Source: Desulfoferrobacter suflitae (GTDB lineage Bacteria > Desulfobacterota > Syntrophobacteria > Syntrophobacterales > Syntrophobacteraceae). From it: 64,000 nt of DNA. Under the pieces are notes generated by a model. That model was not told where the DNA came from, did not search any database, and saw only the letters and a program-made list of their open reading frames with translations. The stretch covers positions 1-64,000 of the forward strand of contig NZ_JAIBKA010000008.1 in assembly GCF_022603395.1 (NCBI RefSeq). Reading direction: 5' to 3'. Shown piece after piece: positions 35,252 through 45,327 of the stretch (positions within the stretch are counted from its first letter, which is position 1; each line of letters begins with the position of its first letter). The position numbers and the translations under genes are program-made.

Positions 35252-35635
35252 CTAACGGACCAGCGCCAGTTGATCACGGATGCGCCTGTAGTCATCCTCC
35301 GGCAATTTTTTCAGCGGACTCCGGGAAACGAAATGGATGATTGACTTGACGTCGGGAGAGAAGACTTTCCCGGCCTTCAAGACAGGCGCTTTCATCAAGT
35401 ATTTGAATTGGCCCCCGAGATCAAACAGCATGTCCACTTCGTCATGATCCTCCAACAGTTGCACCAGGGAGAGATTCACGGCCTGGGCGTGACCTCGCAC
35501 GCAGCGCTGACCGGCTCGATCCAGGTACACTTCGATGCCGGTATTTTCCAGAACCATGCCGCTTTGGCCAGAGGTCAGCAGAAACGCTTCCTCCGCCGGA
35601 TAAACACCTTCTTCAATCAAGATTTGATGGGCCAT
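35252..35635 (-). CDS. Uncharacterised 127-residue protein
   Basis: I do not recognise this family. The protein is soluble and acidic in its first half, with a central LVQLLEDHDEVDMLFDLGGQ segment and a C-terminal Ser/Lys/Asp pattern. No membrane helix, signal peptide or Cys motif. The ATG at 35635 has GAGGAG at 7 nt. It lies downstream of the 639-residue hybrid kinase on the same strand, so it may be an output or accessory protein of that system. Confidence 0.7.
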   Translation of the reverse strand: MAHQILIEEGVYPAEEAFLLTSGQSGMVLENTGIEVYLDRAGQRCVRGHAQAVNLSLVQLLEDHDEVDMLFDLGGQFKYLMKAPVLKAGKVFSPDVKSIIHFVSRSPLKKLPEDDYRRIRDQLALVR

Positions 35636-35738
35636 TGTCCACTCCTCAATGTATAACGGATCAGGGGTTCGCCGCTCCCTTGTGCAAAACCATCGCCAGG
35701 GCAGTGCGCGGCGGGAGGTGCGGGAACTGCAAACTCCC

Positions 35739-37658
35739 TCATGCGTTATTCCCGGCATTGATCACTTCCTGCAGGACCCGGTCGAGATCTTCTATCCTGA
35801 ACGGCTTGCTCACTACGCCTTTGAACCCATAGCAGTGAGCTTCACTCATGACGGGATCTTCCGAATACCCGCTCGACACAATGACTTTGGCAGCAGGATC
35901 AATTTGCAGCAAGCGCCCGACGGCCTCTTTTCCGCCCAGCCCATCGGGTACGATCAAATCCATAATGACCGCATCAAACGGCCCTTGCGAATCGATGGCC
36001 TCTGCATACCGTCGAATGGCCGTCTCCCCTTCTGCGGCAAATTCAACTTGATACCCAAGGACCTCGAGCATTTCGCCGACGACTTCCCGCACGACTTCCT
36101 CGTCGTCCATAACCAGTATCTTCCCCCTGCCCTGCGAACCAGACTCTGCGGTGGCGGCCTTGCCCAGCTCACTCAGCGCGGCGGGAAGATAGAGGCAAAA
36201 AGTGGTCCCTTTGCCCAGTTCCGATTCTACCCTGATGCACCCCTTGTGATTCTTGACAATGGAATAGGCAATCGTCAGCCCCAGGCCACTTCCCTTGTGC
36301 TTGGTTGTAAAGTACGGATCGAAAATTTTCGGCAGATTCTCCCGGGCTATTCCCTCCCCCTGGTCGGACACCGTTACCTCGACATATTTTCCGGCTGCCA
36401 CGGGCAGCTCCTGTTTGCCGGTAATGCTGCGATTTGTTGCGGAAATTTGAATGAGGCCGCCTCCCGGCATAGCATGCTGAGAGTTCTTCAACAGATTCTG
36501 GATGGCATGAGAAATTTGTCCTTCATCGACATCAACGGGCCAAAGATTGTCATCCGCCCGGATTTCACACTTGACGGCGGGATCCTTCAGAATATTCCTG
36601 CTGCATTCCTGCAAGACTTCCGGCAATGAAACGGCCTTTTTCAAAGGCGCACCCCCCCGGGAGAAGGTGAGCAGCTGCAAGGTCAGGTCGCGTGCCCGCA
36701 TGGCCGATTTTTCCGCTTCCACCAGCTTTGCGTAGGCTTTGTCTTCCTTTTTCAAATACATTTTCGCGAGGGAAACGTTGCCCACGATGGCCGTCAGTAT
36801 GTTGTTAAAATCATGAGCAATGCCTCCAGCCAACAAGCCGATGGCTTCCATTTTCTGGGCCTGCTGCAATTGTAGCTCCATGAGTTTTTTGTCCGTTATA
36901 TCACTGACAATGAGAATCGTTCCGAAAACAGAGCCGATCATCGGCAGAAATCTGATGGAGACTTGCTTTTCATTGATTCTTATGGGGGAATCTTCGCCGA
37001 TCGTCTGCGGTCCGGCGCCGATCCTTTGCAGCGCCCCCGTCACCCGTTCTTGATCAGCATGCGCAAAGTGCTCTACAAACTGCCCTCCCAACAGATCCTC
37101 TTCGGAAAGACCCATGATGGTCCGGGCCGTCGAGTTGCAATATATGATGCGCCCCTTAGCGTTCAATTCCAGGATGCCCTCGGCAACGCTTTCCAGAATG
37201 ACTTCCAAATGTCTCTTGTCCGACAGCAATTCTCGAGTTATCTGTCTGGGCCACATGGCGCCGCCATTTTTCCCCGCGTGACGCACAAGCGCCGACTCGC
37301 CGGATTCCAGCACACCCAGGACGCTTTCCTCCATCTCTTTGAAAGTCCGCTTGGCGATACAGGCATCCGCCCCCAGCGCCGCGCAATCGATTTCTTCCTC
37401 CAGCGCAACACCGGACAAAATCACCAGCCGAACCCTTTCAAAGTCGGGCATACGGCGTATTATCCTGCAGAGCTTTTTTCCGTCGATGTTGGGCATAATG
37501 AGATCAATGAAGATCACATCCGGAATACAGGTCTGCAATAGATCAAGGGCGGAAAGCCCGTCTTCGGCCGTCAAGACTTCATACCCGGCTTTGCTGAGGA
37601 GGCCGCTCATGAACTTGAGGATGACCGGATGATTATCGATGACCAGGATTTTCTTCAT
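35739..37658 (-). CDS. Hybrid histidine kinase, REC-PAS-HK-REC
   Basis: A 639-residue soluble hybrid kinase. Order: receiver (residues 2-120, phospho-Asp near 52 in FIDLIMPNIDG), PAS (about 145-255), dimerisation/His box (AGGIAHDFNNILTAI near 280-290), HATPase with NLLKNSQHAMPGGG and GEGIARENLPKIFDP, and a C-terminal receiver (about 510-630) with IMDLIVPDGLGG. No membrane segment, so it probably senses cytoplasmic signals or receives phosphate from the neighbouring kinase. It lies between the Hpt gene and the unknown 127-residue protein. Confidence 0.92.
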   Translation of the reverse strand: MKKILVIDNHPVILKFMSGLLSKAGYEVLTAEDGLSALDLLQTCIPDVIFIDLIMPNIDGKKLCRIIRRMPDFERVRLVILSGVALEEEIDCAALGADACIAKRTFKEMEESVLGVLESGESALVRHAGKNGGAMWPRQITRELLSDKRHLEVILESVAEGILELNAKGRIIYCNSTARTIMGLSEEDLLGGQFVEHFAHADQERVTGALQRIGAGPQTIGEDSPIRINEKQVSIRFLPMIGSVFGTILIVSDITDKKLMELQLQQAQKMEAIGLLAGGIAHDFNNILTAIVGNVSLAKMYLKKEDKAYAKLVEAEKSAMRARDLTLQLLTFSRGGAPLKKAVSLPEVLQECSRNILKDPAVKCEIRADDNLWPVDVDEGQISHAIQNLLKNSQHAMPGGGLIQISATNRSITGKQELPVAAGKYVEVTVSDQGEGIARENLPKIFDPYFTTKHKGSGLGLTIAYSIVKNHKGCIRVESELGKGTTFCLYLPAALSELGKAATAESGSQGRGKILVMDDEEVVREVVGEMLEVLGYQVEFAAEGETAIRRYAEAIDSQGPFDAVIMDLIVPDGLGGKEAVGRLLQIDPAAKVIVSSGYSEDPVMSEAHCYGFKGVVSKPFRIEDLDRVLQEVINAGNNA

Positions 37659-37818
37659 CTATGCATCTCCAACAGAATTCGCGATCGGCTGCAACAGGAG
37701 CCTGCCCGCCCATGGGAAATTCCTCTTCCCCTCCAGGGAGAAGGGGTTCTCGGACCAGGCCCCGAGGCGGTCTTAACAACGGACAGCTCGGCAAATGAAG
37801 CATTGCGCCGTTAAAAGA

Positions 37819-38157
37819 TTATGCAGGAGCGGTTGAATCAAGCTTTTTCAGTGCCTGCACGATTGTATCAATTTCGGCGCGTACCGATTCGAGCAGCTCG
37901 CGCCCCGCAACCAAGCTGTTGCGGCGGGCGTTGGATTCGATCGTTTCAAGTTTGGCGGACAATTCATCGAAGCCCAGGCTCCTGGCTGCGCCCTTGATGG
38001 AATGGGAAGCGATGACCGCCAGTTCGGGACGGTTCTGGTCAAGGGCCGTGTGCAATGTCTGCAGATCGGCAAGGGACGTTTCTACAAAAAGGTCCAGCAG
38101 TTCGCGCAACTCCGCGGGATCAAATCCAAGGGCTCTCGCCTTATCAGTCAGATTCAT
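37819..38157 (-). CDS. Stand-alone Hpt phosphotransfer protein
   Basis: A 112-residue four-helix Hpt domain with the phospho-His in SHSIKGAARS (His52). It can shuttle phosphate between the receivers of the flanking hybrid kinases. The start ATG 38157 overlaps the stop of the 1045-residue kinase by ATGA, with AAGGAGG upstream, so the two are translationally coupled. Confidence 0.93.
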   Translation of the reverse strand: MNLTDKARALGFDPAELRELLDLFVETSLADLQTLHTALDQNRPELAVIASHSIKGAARSLGFDELSAKLETIESNARRNSLVAGRELLESVRAEIDTIVQALKKLDSTAPA

Positions 38158-41100
38158 GCCCCCTCCTTGGGAAATACCCATTTCTTCACGATTTCATAGA
38201 CCAATTCGCGCCTGATTGGCTTGGCGATGTAATCATTCATTCCCGCCTTGAAGCAGTCCTCACGGTCACTCTCCAGCGCATTCGCCGTCATGGCGATTAT
38301 GGGAATCTTATCAAAGCCGGCCTGACGAATCACACGAGTCGCTTCCAGTCCATCCATTTCGGGCATTTGAATGTCCATGATGATCAGATCAAATTTGCCC
38401 GGATCCCTTTGATAGGTCTCCACCGCCTCCCGTCCATTGATGGCTGGATCAACCCGGTATCCGGCTTTTGACAATAACAATTGGGCCAGCCTCCGGCTGA
38501 CCGGATTGTCTTCAACGAGCAAGATGCGTACCGAGTGCTTGGCTTCGTCACGCAGACTGTACTGAGTGACGATCGGCGCCGGTTTCTCTGCGGCGCCCCG
38601 TGTTTCTTTGCCGAGCAGTCTTTCCATCATTTCCAGCAGCCTCTCGCGCCGTGCCGGTTTGAGCAGAAATCCATCAAAGCCGGCCTGCTGACTCTTCTTG
38701 ACTCCGAACAGGGTGGACGAAGAAAAGGCCAGCAGAGGAATTCCTGCAATGGGAGGCTGCATGGCCCGAATGGCTACGGCCACATCATAACCGCTGACCA
38801 TAGGCATTTGGATGTCAAGGATGCAAAGATCGACGGGATCACCGGCTTCCAGCTGCTGCACAAGAGTAGGAATCACCAAAGCCCCTTCGCGCAAAGTGAT
38901 GCAACGCACTTTGGCCGATTCCAGCAGGTGTTGCATGATCTCCAGATTGGTTCGGTTGTCGTCGACCACCAATACCTTTTTGCCAACGAGTGATCCTCGA
39001 CTCAATCTTTTCTCGAGGGTTTTCCCGGCCTTCCCAAACCAACCCACAAAGTGAAACCGGCTTCCCTCCGCGAGGGTCGATTCGGCCCACACATCGCCGT
39101 CCATAAGCCGCGCCAACTGCCTGCAAATGGTCAGGCCAAGGCCGCTGCCGCCGTATCTTCTGGTAGTGAATGCGTCGCCTTGTTGAAACGATTCAAAAAT
39201 GTCATTGAGCTTCTCGGCTGGAATGCCAATGCCGGTGTCTCTTACCGTGACATGCAGCTGGAGGCGATCATCGCTCTCCTGTTCAACATTGAGGGACAGC
39301 TCTATTTCACCGGACTCGGTAAACTTTGCGGCATTCATCATCAAATTTGCCAGGATCTGACGAAATCTTCCCGCATCCCCCATGACCAGAGCGGGAACCT
39401 CGTTGCCAATGCGGCACAAGACTTCCACATCTTTGTAGCGCACGCGCGGATAGATCGTCTCACACACGTCATGCGCCGTAACCTCCGGATCGAACGCGAT
39501 ATTCTCCAGATCCAGCTGCCTCGCTTCAATCTTGGAAAAATCCAGAATGTCATTGATCAATGCCAGTAAAGCTTCGCCGTTTTTCTTTACGGTCCGAGCA
39601 TAGTCAACTTGTTCCTCGCTCAACGACGTATCCAGGAGCATTTCGGTAAAACCTATGACAGCGTTCATGGGCGTGCGAATTTCGTGGCTCATTCGAGCCA
39701 GAAATTCGCTTTTTGCAGCATTGGCATTTTGCGCAACCAGGGCAAGTTGTTGTGCCCGCTCGATCGCTTCAGCAAGCTGCCTGTTCATGCCAGCCAGCTC
39801 TTGATTGACGGATTCGAGCTTTTTTTCGGCATGCCTGCGATCCGTTATATCGATTTCCATTGCAAAAATTTCAGCTGTCCGCCCCTCTTTAGAGAGTGGG
39901 AATAACGTACCGTAGAGGATTTTTTCTTCCCCGTCGACCAGCCGCACCTGCCACTCTTCCGGAGGAAGAGTCTTTCCGCTCTCCCACAGCTCCTGCATCG
40001 ACTCCTCAAACTCCGCCACGGCGTCGGCGGAAAGGACGGTGTCCTGCATGCGCCTCCCCATCGCCTGGCGGCGGTCGAATCCGAACAAATCCCGACTGGC
40101 GTCGTTCCAATAAAGAATAGTGCCGTGTCGGTCAAAACTTTGAACGGCCACAAGGGGAGTCCGGTCGATCACTGTTTCGAAACGCAGGAGAGCTTCCTGC
40201 AACTCCTTCTGTGAAGTTTCAAGCACCCCAAGCATTGCATTGATGCTTCGGGCCAGGTTCGCCACCTCGTCCCTGCCGCTCGTGAATATCCTGGTCGTAA
40301 CGTCTCCGCTGGCAGTGACAGCGCTCACCTCATGGCTGAGGCGTACAAGGCGGGCCAAAATCAGCTTTTCGAGAAACAATAGGGTCATCAGGCTCAACAC
40401 AACTCCCGCCACCAGCAGCCAGACCATCAAATGTCGAAGGCTGAGCCGTCCCTGTTGATAAATATCCCGGGGCAGGTCTACGCGCAGCAGCAGGGCTGGT
40501 TTGCCGCGAATCTCCGGCAACGTTGTATAGCCCGCTATGGATTTTGAGCTCAGTGGTTGGACGTAAAAGGAATTTTCTCTCGCAAGGGTTCTTTTGGCAA
40601 TCAAAAAATCTTCCGGCAGTTGCCCGCTGTCTGTCCGGTACAGGGTTACATTCAGCTGAGTTCTTGCCGCCAACTGGCCGATCAGCGCTTGGTCCAAATA
40701 CCGCCCCATGACCAAAAGTCCGCGCGCCGGCCCATCGCCTTCACTGGTCAGGACCGGGCGCGCAGCGATCAGTATGGTTTCTTGGGGGAGCAGCAACAGA
40801 CCGCAAAGGCCTTCTCCATCCACCTCAGGCCGCGGCGTACGATCACCGCTCACCAGCTGGTTGGAGATGTCAGCCGGGGGAGCAATTGCGCGTTCGGCTT
40901 CCAGGTCGAAGGCCTTGGCAAAAAGAGTACGTCCTGCCGCATCCATCAGGACAATCAGGTTTATTCTCAGCTCGGTGAAGGCACTGTCCGCAAAGTTGGC
41001 CTTAATGAACTCGGCGGCAGGATTATCGGCAAAAGCGTACATTTCGTCCCAGGATGCCCAATCTCCTGCCGTGTTGTTCAGCGTGCGGAGAGTATCATTG

Positions 41101-41291
41101 AGGGCTTCTGAGGCGCGGCGAACATTCACCCGGGTGTTCTCCTCTTCAACCCTGGCGAAGCTGCGCATTAGTATGGTGGATGAAATGAGATAGGACACCG
41201 CCATGAGCCCGACCAAGGTCAACCCGGTGATAAGCAGCGTCTTGTTGCGCAGCCTCAAACTCGTTTCCTTCCTGCCTGAATGCCACTTCAA
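38154..41291 (-). CDS. Membrane hybrid histidine kinase, CHASE4-HAMP-PAS-HK-REC-REC
   Basis: A 1045-residue membrane sensor. TM1 (about 17-42), a periplasmic CHASE4-type domain with DWASWDEMYAF, TM2 (about 285-310), HAMP, a PAS domain (about 365-495), the kinase core with the His box EFLARMSHEIRTPMNAVIG near residue 540, an HATPase with GTGIG and GGSGLGL, and two C-terminal receivers. The first receiver has LVVDDNRTN; the second has LLVEDNPVSRR and MDIQMPEMDG. Signal unknown. It starts the phosphorelay run, after a gap of 151 nt from the PFOR-like gene. Confidence 0.92.
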   Translation of the reverse strand: MKWHSGRKETSLRLRNKTLLITGLTLVGLMAVSYLISSTILMRSFARVEEENTRVNVRRASEALNDTLRTLNNTAGDWASWDEMYAFADNPAAEFIKANFADSAFTELRINLIVLMDAAGRTLFAKAFDLEAERAIAPPADISNQLVSGDRTPRPEVDGEGLCGLLLLPQETILIAARPVLTSEGDGPARGLLVMGRYLDQALIGQLAARTQLNVTLYRTDSGQLPEDFLIAKRTLARENSFYVQPLSSKSIAGYTTLPEIRGKPALLLRVDLPRDIYQQGRLSLRHLMVWLLVAGVVLSLMTLLFLEKLILARLVRLSHEVSAVTASGDVTTRIFTSGRDEVANLARSINAMLGVLETSQKELQEALLRFETVIDRTPLVAVQSFDRHGTILYWNDASRDLFGFDRRQAMGRRMQDTVLSADAVAEFEESMQELWESGKTLPPEEWQVRLVDGEEKILYGTLFPLSKEGRTAEIFAMEIDITDRRHAEKKLESVNQELAGMNRQLAEAIERAQQLALVAQNANAAKSEFLARMSHEIRTPMNAVIGFTEMLLDTSLSEEQVDYARTVKKNGEALLALINDILDFSKIEARQLDLENIAFDPEVTAHDVCETIYPRVRYKDVEVLCRIGNEVPALVMGDAGRFRQILANLMMNAAKFTESGEIELSLNVEQESDDRLQLHVTVRDTGIGIPAEKLNDIFESFQQGDAFTTRRYGGSGLGLTICRQLARLMDGDVWAESTLAEGSRFHFVGWFGKAGKTLEKRLSRGSLVGKKVLVVDDNRTNLEIMQHLLESAKVRCITLREGALVIPTLVQQLEAGDPVDLCILDIQMPMVSGYDVAVAIRAMQPPIAGIPLLAFSSSTLFGVKKSQQAGFDGFLLKPARRERLLEMMERLLGKETRGAAEKPAPIVTQYSLRDEAKHSVRILLVEDNPVSRRLAQLLLSKAGYRVDPAINGREAVETYQRDPGKFDLIIMDIQMPEMDGLEATRVIRQAGFDKIPIIAMTANALESDREDCFKAGMNDYIAKPIRRELVYEIVKKWVFPKEGA

Positions 41292-41392
41292 TTGATCGGT
41301 TCCCGCCTGCAGGCCCCCGGCTGTCAGGGTGCACCCGGAGTGCCTCTATGCCGGCAATTACGACCCCTCCCGATGAGATGCCGACGGACCAC

Positions 41393-41431
41393 AGGTGCAG
41401 GGCGGCGTCACAAGGCCGCCGCCCTGTACCT
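41393..41431 (-). terminator. Strong stem-loop downstream of PFOR-like gene
   Basis: AGGTGCAGGGCGGCG (41393-41407) pairs with CGCCGCCCTGTACCT (41417-41431) with a single mismatch and a 9-nt loop. It starts 12 nt after the stop of the minus-strand PFOR-like gene. No T-run follows, so it may protect the 3' end or act with Rho. Confidence 0.45.
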
Positions 41432-41442
41432 GCGGCAATGGT

Positions 41443-44400
41443 CTAAAATCTGTATCGCTCGTTCACAATCCGCTCCACTTCCTCCTCGCTCGGCATGGTA
41501 TCACGATAACCCGCCATGTACTGATTCCTCAGCCAGCGAAACAGGCTGACCGTCTCATTTACCTGGATGATTTCCGGAATCACCCCGCCTTCCTGCGTCT
41601 TGATATGCCGGCTGTACTGTCCCAGCATGCTGACCACATCATAGAACGTTGCGGCATCCCGTTTTATTCCCTTTTTGAAGGACTTGCCGGACGCAGGATA
41701 AATTTTGTCGGGCTCTGGATTAGCCGAGATGTCCAACCGTTGGAACGGTCTTCTGACCGCAATCTGCCATTTGCGCGCTTCCACCATCATGCGTGAAATC
41801 AGCGGGCCGACCCAATCGGGGCTCTGTTGTCCCTGGGGACATGAAGAGAAAAATTCAACGACCGACGGTCCGTTGTAGGCAATGGCTTCTTTCAAAATCT
41901 TGATGGCATACTGCGGATTGTCGATGGTGAGCTTCGCCGCATACACATGAGAAATGGCCATGGCCTGGCTGATGATTCTGCGATGCAGGGTGGTCTTACC
42001 CGCGCTTCTGCGGCCGATGGGCGAGGTGGAGCGGTCGCTGCCAAAGCGGGTGGCCCCCGACTTTTGCGCTCCGGTGTTCATATACCCCTCGTTGTTATAA
42101 ATCACCCAGGTGATATCATTGCTCTCTCCCAGCGCGTAGTTGAAGGGACCGTTGCCAATGTCATAGATGGCCCCGTCGCCTGCAAACACAATGATTTTGC
42201 TCAACACGTCACTGTAACCGTTGACATAGGCCTGGTCAAAACTGAACTTGGCGCCAAGGGCGGCAGCGGAGGCCGTACCGAAACCGTAGTGGCCGGCCGG
42301 ATAGATACGGGAATTGAAGGGATTGACCAAATCCGAAACTTCACTGCAGCCGGTCGAGTTGATGGTGTAGATGTTGAAGCCGTGGTCGAGCATGTGCTCG
42401 ATACTTTTCCGGTTCTTTTCCGAGAGGACCTTGATGCCCTGATAAAACGTTTCGATTCCCTGGGGATTGTTGCGCAACGATTCCGCCGCAAAAAAAGTGA
42501 GCAGACTGATGGTGCCTTCGCTGCAGCCCGGACACAGTGTGTGCCGACCGGGATAGAGCTTGGAAAAAACATACAGCACCTGCTGCATGGGAGGCATCCG
42601 ATCCACATGACGGGCCGCCTCAAAGGTGTTGTCAAATTCCTGGTACTCTTCCGGCAGGAAATCACCCTGCAGCGCATCATGCTTATCCACCATTTTGAGA
42701 GCATCGGTGGGACAAACTTGAGCACAGATGCCGCAGCCCTTGCACGCCCCGGGGACCACATTGATATTCAAAGCGAAACGCTCCCAGGGAATGCCCTTGG
42801 GCGGTTTCTTGAATATTTTGAAGTAACGCTTGGCCGCCTCGGGTATGGGGCGCTCGGTGATGGTCGAATACAAGGCCGAATCCGGACAGGATGCCGCACA
42901 CACGCCACAGGCGGTGCACTTGGATGCATCATACACCGGCAGTTGTGTTCCGATATAGCTCATGTCCCGGTATTTACTGGTGCCTGCCGGCACGATGGGC
43001 AAGAATCGATCCCAGGGGACCTTGGTTCCATCGGCTATCGGCTTCACCATATCTTTATAGAACAGGTCATCGTAGCGCTCCATGAGATTGACCGGCTTGA
43101 TGGTTCCAAGCTCGTCTTTTTCCGTCATGGCGTAGGCCAGTCCGGCAGCCCTGAATTCCTGCCCAAAATCTTCGGCTGGCGGCACATGATAGGGCGCACA
43201 GGCCGCGTCGAAATTACCTGCCCGCACGACCATTTCACTGGAACCGCTCGCCTCGGCCAGTGCCGTACCGTGGCGGAGCAGTGCAATGTTGGCATCGACG
43301 ATTTCGCCGCCCTTTTTCCTGGCAAGCTTCGCCTGCAGAATCCTCCTGAAACGGCTTTCAAATTCCTCCTCCGAAAGAACACCCATCTCCCTGTTGACCA
43401 ATCCCAGAATCGCTGCTCCGGGCAAGTTCTTGTTCAGATGCTTGAGAGCAGCCTGAGTGGCATCGAAAACGAGGAGCTTGATCTGGCGCTCTTCGATCAA
43501 GCCCCTGATGTAGGGCGAAAATGACGCCAAAAGCTGCGCTGCACTCCTGTGACTGTTGACCACGAACAATCCCTTCTCTTTCAGGCCGCCCACATATTCT
43601 CGCAGTATCTGATCCAGCAGAAACTTATCATTGAAAAAGGCGAGCACATCTCGTTCGGTGAGTTCTGAGCTGTTGCGAATGGGATGATCGCTGATACGCA
43701 GATTCATGAAAACGGCGGCCCCTTTGCGCGCTGCTCCATAACGTGCCCCCGACTGAATGTATTTGCAGCCGTTGCCGCCGTCTTCCGCATAGATGAAACC
43801 GGCCGTCTCGAGGGCTGTCTTGACGCCCTCTGAGCCAATCCCGACGAAAGTCATCCCCAGTTCTCGCTCCTGGTAGTCTTCCAGCTTAACCGGGCGCAGG
43901 GTGTATGGACCATCGATACCAACGAAAAAATCCCTGTGAAAATGGCCCCTTTCTCTCTCCATGCAGGCCTTCATATTTTCCACCACCGCCGCCGCATCAT
44001 ACTTGTTGAAATCCTTGCTGCCTATGCCATACACCCCATGCAACAGGGTCGGCATGTCATCGCGGGCATAAATCTTGTGCTCCTCTCTACCTTCCCGCCC
44101 GGCACGGTGGGAAATCTGCAATGCGGCCTGGATATCGGCCAGTAAGAGTTGATTGTGGGCCATGCCGGTGCGCTCGAGCACCGTGATCGCCCTGGCGTTC
44201 CTCACCCCATAGGCCAATTCCTCATAGCAGGGAGGATTAAACAACACCGGCCGAACCACTCCCACTTTCCACCCCCGTGTCGCGCGGTAATGGTCCACAA
44301 CATCCTTGACCACTCCCACCGCGGAACCGAGTATGGCGATCACCATGTCGGCATCTTCGGTACGGTAGTTCTCAACCACTTTGAGGTTGGTGCCTAAAAT

Positions 44401-45327
44401 CCTGTTCATCGCATTCATGGCGGCGATGTAGCCCTTCTTGAGAAAGCGATAGGCCAGATCCTGAGCCACCTGCCCCTCCATGGTCAGTTCCGTGTCGGTG
44501 AAGGTCCCCATGAGAGTGCCGTGATTGAAGTCGGGCTGATAAAATCTGTTGGGTGGGCCAACAAAATACTTCAGGAATGCGTCCGACAGCTCCCCTATGT
44601 TCTCCAGCGCATGACTCTTGATAAAGCCGTCCCCGATCACCATACTGGGCAGCATGGCCTGACGCAATTCGCTGACCTTGAAAGCGATCGGCAGCAAATC
44701 ATGCAGTTCCTGGTTGTCTGCCGAGACCAACTGCGCCCAGCCCGCATTCCGCACCGCATAGAAATCAGTGTGGCCGCAATGGATGCTGAGTGATCCCTTG
44801 TTGACTTCTCTTGCCATGACCGTCATCACCACCGGCAGCCTCTTGCCGGCCACCGAGAAGAGATTCTTGGTTTTCAGAACGAGGCCTTGCGATGAGGTAT
44901 TGTCGACGTAGCGGCCGCCCTGCGAAGCCATTGCTTCCACCGCAGCGATTGCCGAAAGCTCGTCGCTTGGCTGAAAATACATCAATTCTCTATCGAACAG
45001 GTTCTTGACTCCATTCGCCGCTGCCCTGGCAAAGTCCTCTGCAATGGGTGTTGAAGGCGTGATGGGATAACCACAGAGACCGTCGACCAGTCGGGTTAAC
45101 ACGGACAGAGCGGCATGATTGCCGTCCAACAGAGAATAGCGACGTTCGCGCATGGGCCCCAGGCCCTCTTCGGAGAGTGAAGAGACATCGAAGGTGAAGA
45201 GTCGGTTGGCATCAAACCTTTCCCACTCGGCTCTCCAATCCATCTGGATCATTCTTCCTCTCCTGCGGGCAAGTTCATAATAGGGTAGTTGCATTTGTAA
45301 GGTCTCGACTTGCAGATCCTGCTTCAT
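41443..45327 (-). CDS. Pyruvate:ferredoxin-type 2-oxoacid oxidoreductase
   Basis: A 1294-residue single-chain 2-oxoacid:acceptor oxidoreductase related to PFOR. Domains in order: an N-terminal lead of about 60 residues, the pyrimidine-binding half (DGNHAALS then GYPITPSTPIAEDF), a gamma-type domain (GIGSEGVKTALETAG), two [4Fe-4S] ferredoxin motifs (CTACGVCAASCP near 800 and CKGCGICAQVCP near 860), and the thiamine-diphosphate half (CPGCSEGT, then GDGAIYDIGNG near 1050). The last motif differs from canonical PFOR (Ala for Trp), so the substrate may not be pyruvate. The protein is about 100 residues longer than typical. GAGGAG precedes the ATG. No separate ferredoxin is adjacent. Confidence 0.85.
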   Translation of the reverse strand: MKQDLQVETLQMQLPYYELARRRGRMIQMDWRAEWERFDANRLFTFDVSSLSEEGLGPMRERRYSLLDGNHAALSVLTRLVDGLCGYPITPSTPIAEDFARAAANGVKNLFDRELMYFQPSDELSAIAAVEAMASQGGRYVDNTSSQGLVLKTKNLFSVAGKRLPVVMTVMAREVNKGSLSIHCGHTDFYAVRNAGWAQLVSADNQELHDLLPIAFKVSELRQAMLPSMVIGDGFIKSHALENIGELSDAFLKYFVGPPNRFYQPDFNHGTLMGTFTDTELTMEGQVAQDLAYRFLKKGYIAAMNAMNRILGTNLKVVENYRTEDADMVIAILGSAVGVVKDVVDHYRATRGWKVGVVRPVLFNPPCYEELAYGVRNARAITVLERTGMAHNQLLLADIQAALQISHRAGREGREEHKIYARDDMPTLLHGVYGIGSKDFNKYDAAAVVENMKACMERERGHFHRDFFVGIDGPYTLRPVKLEDYQERELGMTFVGIGSEGVKTALETAGFIYAEDGGNGCKYIQSGARYGAARKGAAVFMNLRISDHPIRNSSELTERDVLAFFNDKFLLDQILREYVGGLKEKGLFVVNSHRSAAQLLASFSPYIRGLIEERQIKLLVFDATQAALKHLNKNLPGAAILGLVNREMGVLSEEEFESRFRRILQAKLARKKGGEIVDANIALLRHGTALAEASGSSEMVVRAGNFDAACAPYHVPPAEDFGQEFRAAGLAYAMTEKDELGTIKPVNLMERYDDLFYKDMVKPIADGTKVPWDRFLPIVPAGTSKYRDMSYIGTQLPVYDASKCTACGVCAASCPDSALYSTITERPIPEAAKRYFKIFKKPPKGIPWERFALNINVVPGACKGCGICAQVCPTDALKMVDKHDALQGDFLPEEYQEFDNTFEAARHVDRMPPMQQVLYVFSKLYPGRHTLCPGCSEGTISLLTFFAAESLRNNPQGIETFYQGIKVLSEKNRKSIEHMLDHGFNIYTINSTGCSEVSDLVNPFNSRIYPAGHYGFGTASAAALGAKFSFDQAYVNGYSDVLSKIIVFAGDGAIYDIGNGPFNYALGESNDITWVIYNNEGYMNTGAQKSGATRFGSDRSTSPIGRRSAGKTTLHRRIISQAMAISHVYAAKLTIDNPQYAIKILKEAIAYNGPSVVEFFSSCPQGQQSPDWVGPLISRMMVEARKWQIAVRRPFQRLDISANPEPDKIYPASGKSFKKGIKRDAATFYDVVSMLGQYSRHIKTQEGGVIPEIIQVNETVSLFRWLRNQYMAGYRDTMPSEEEVERIVNERYRF

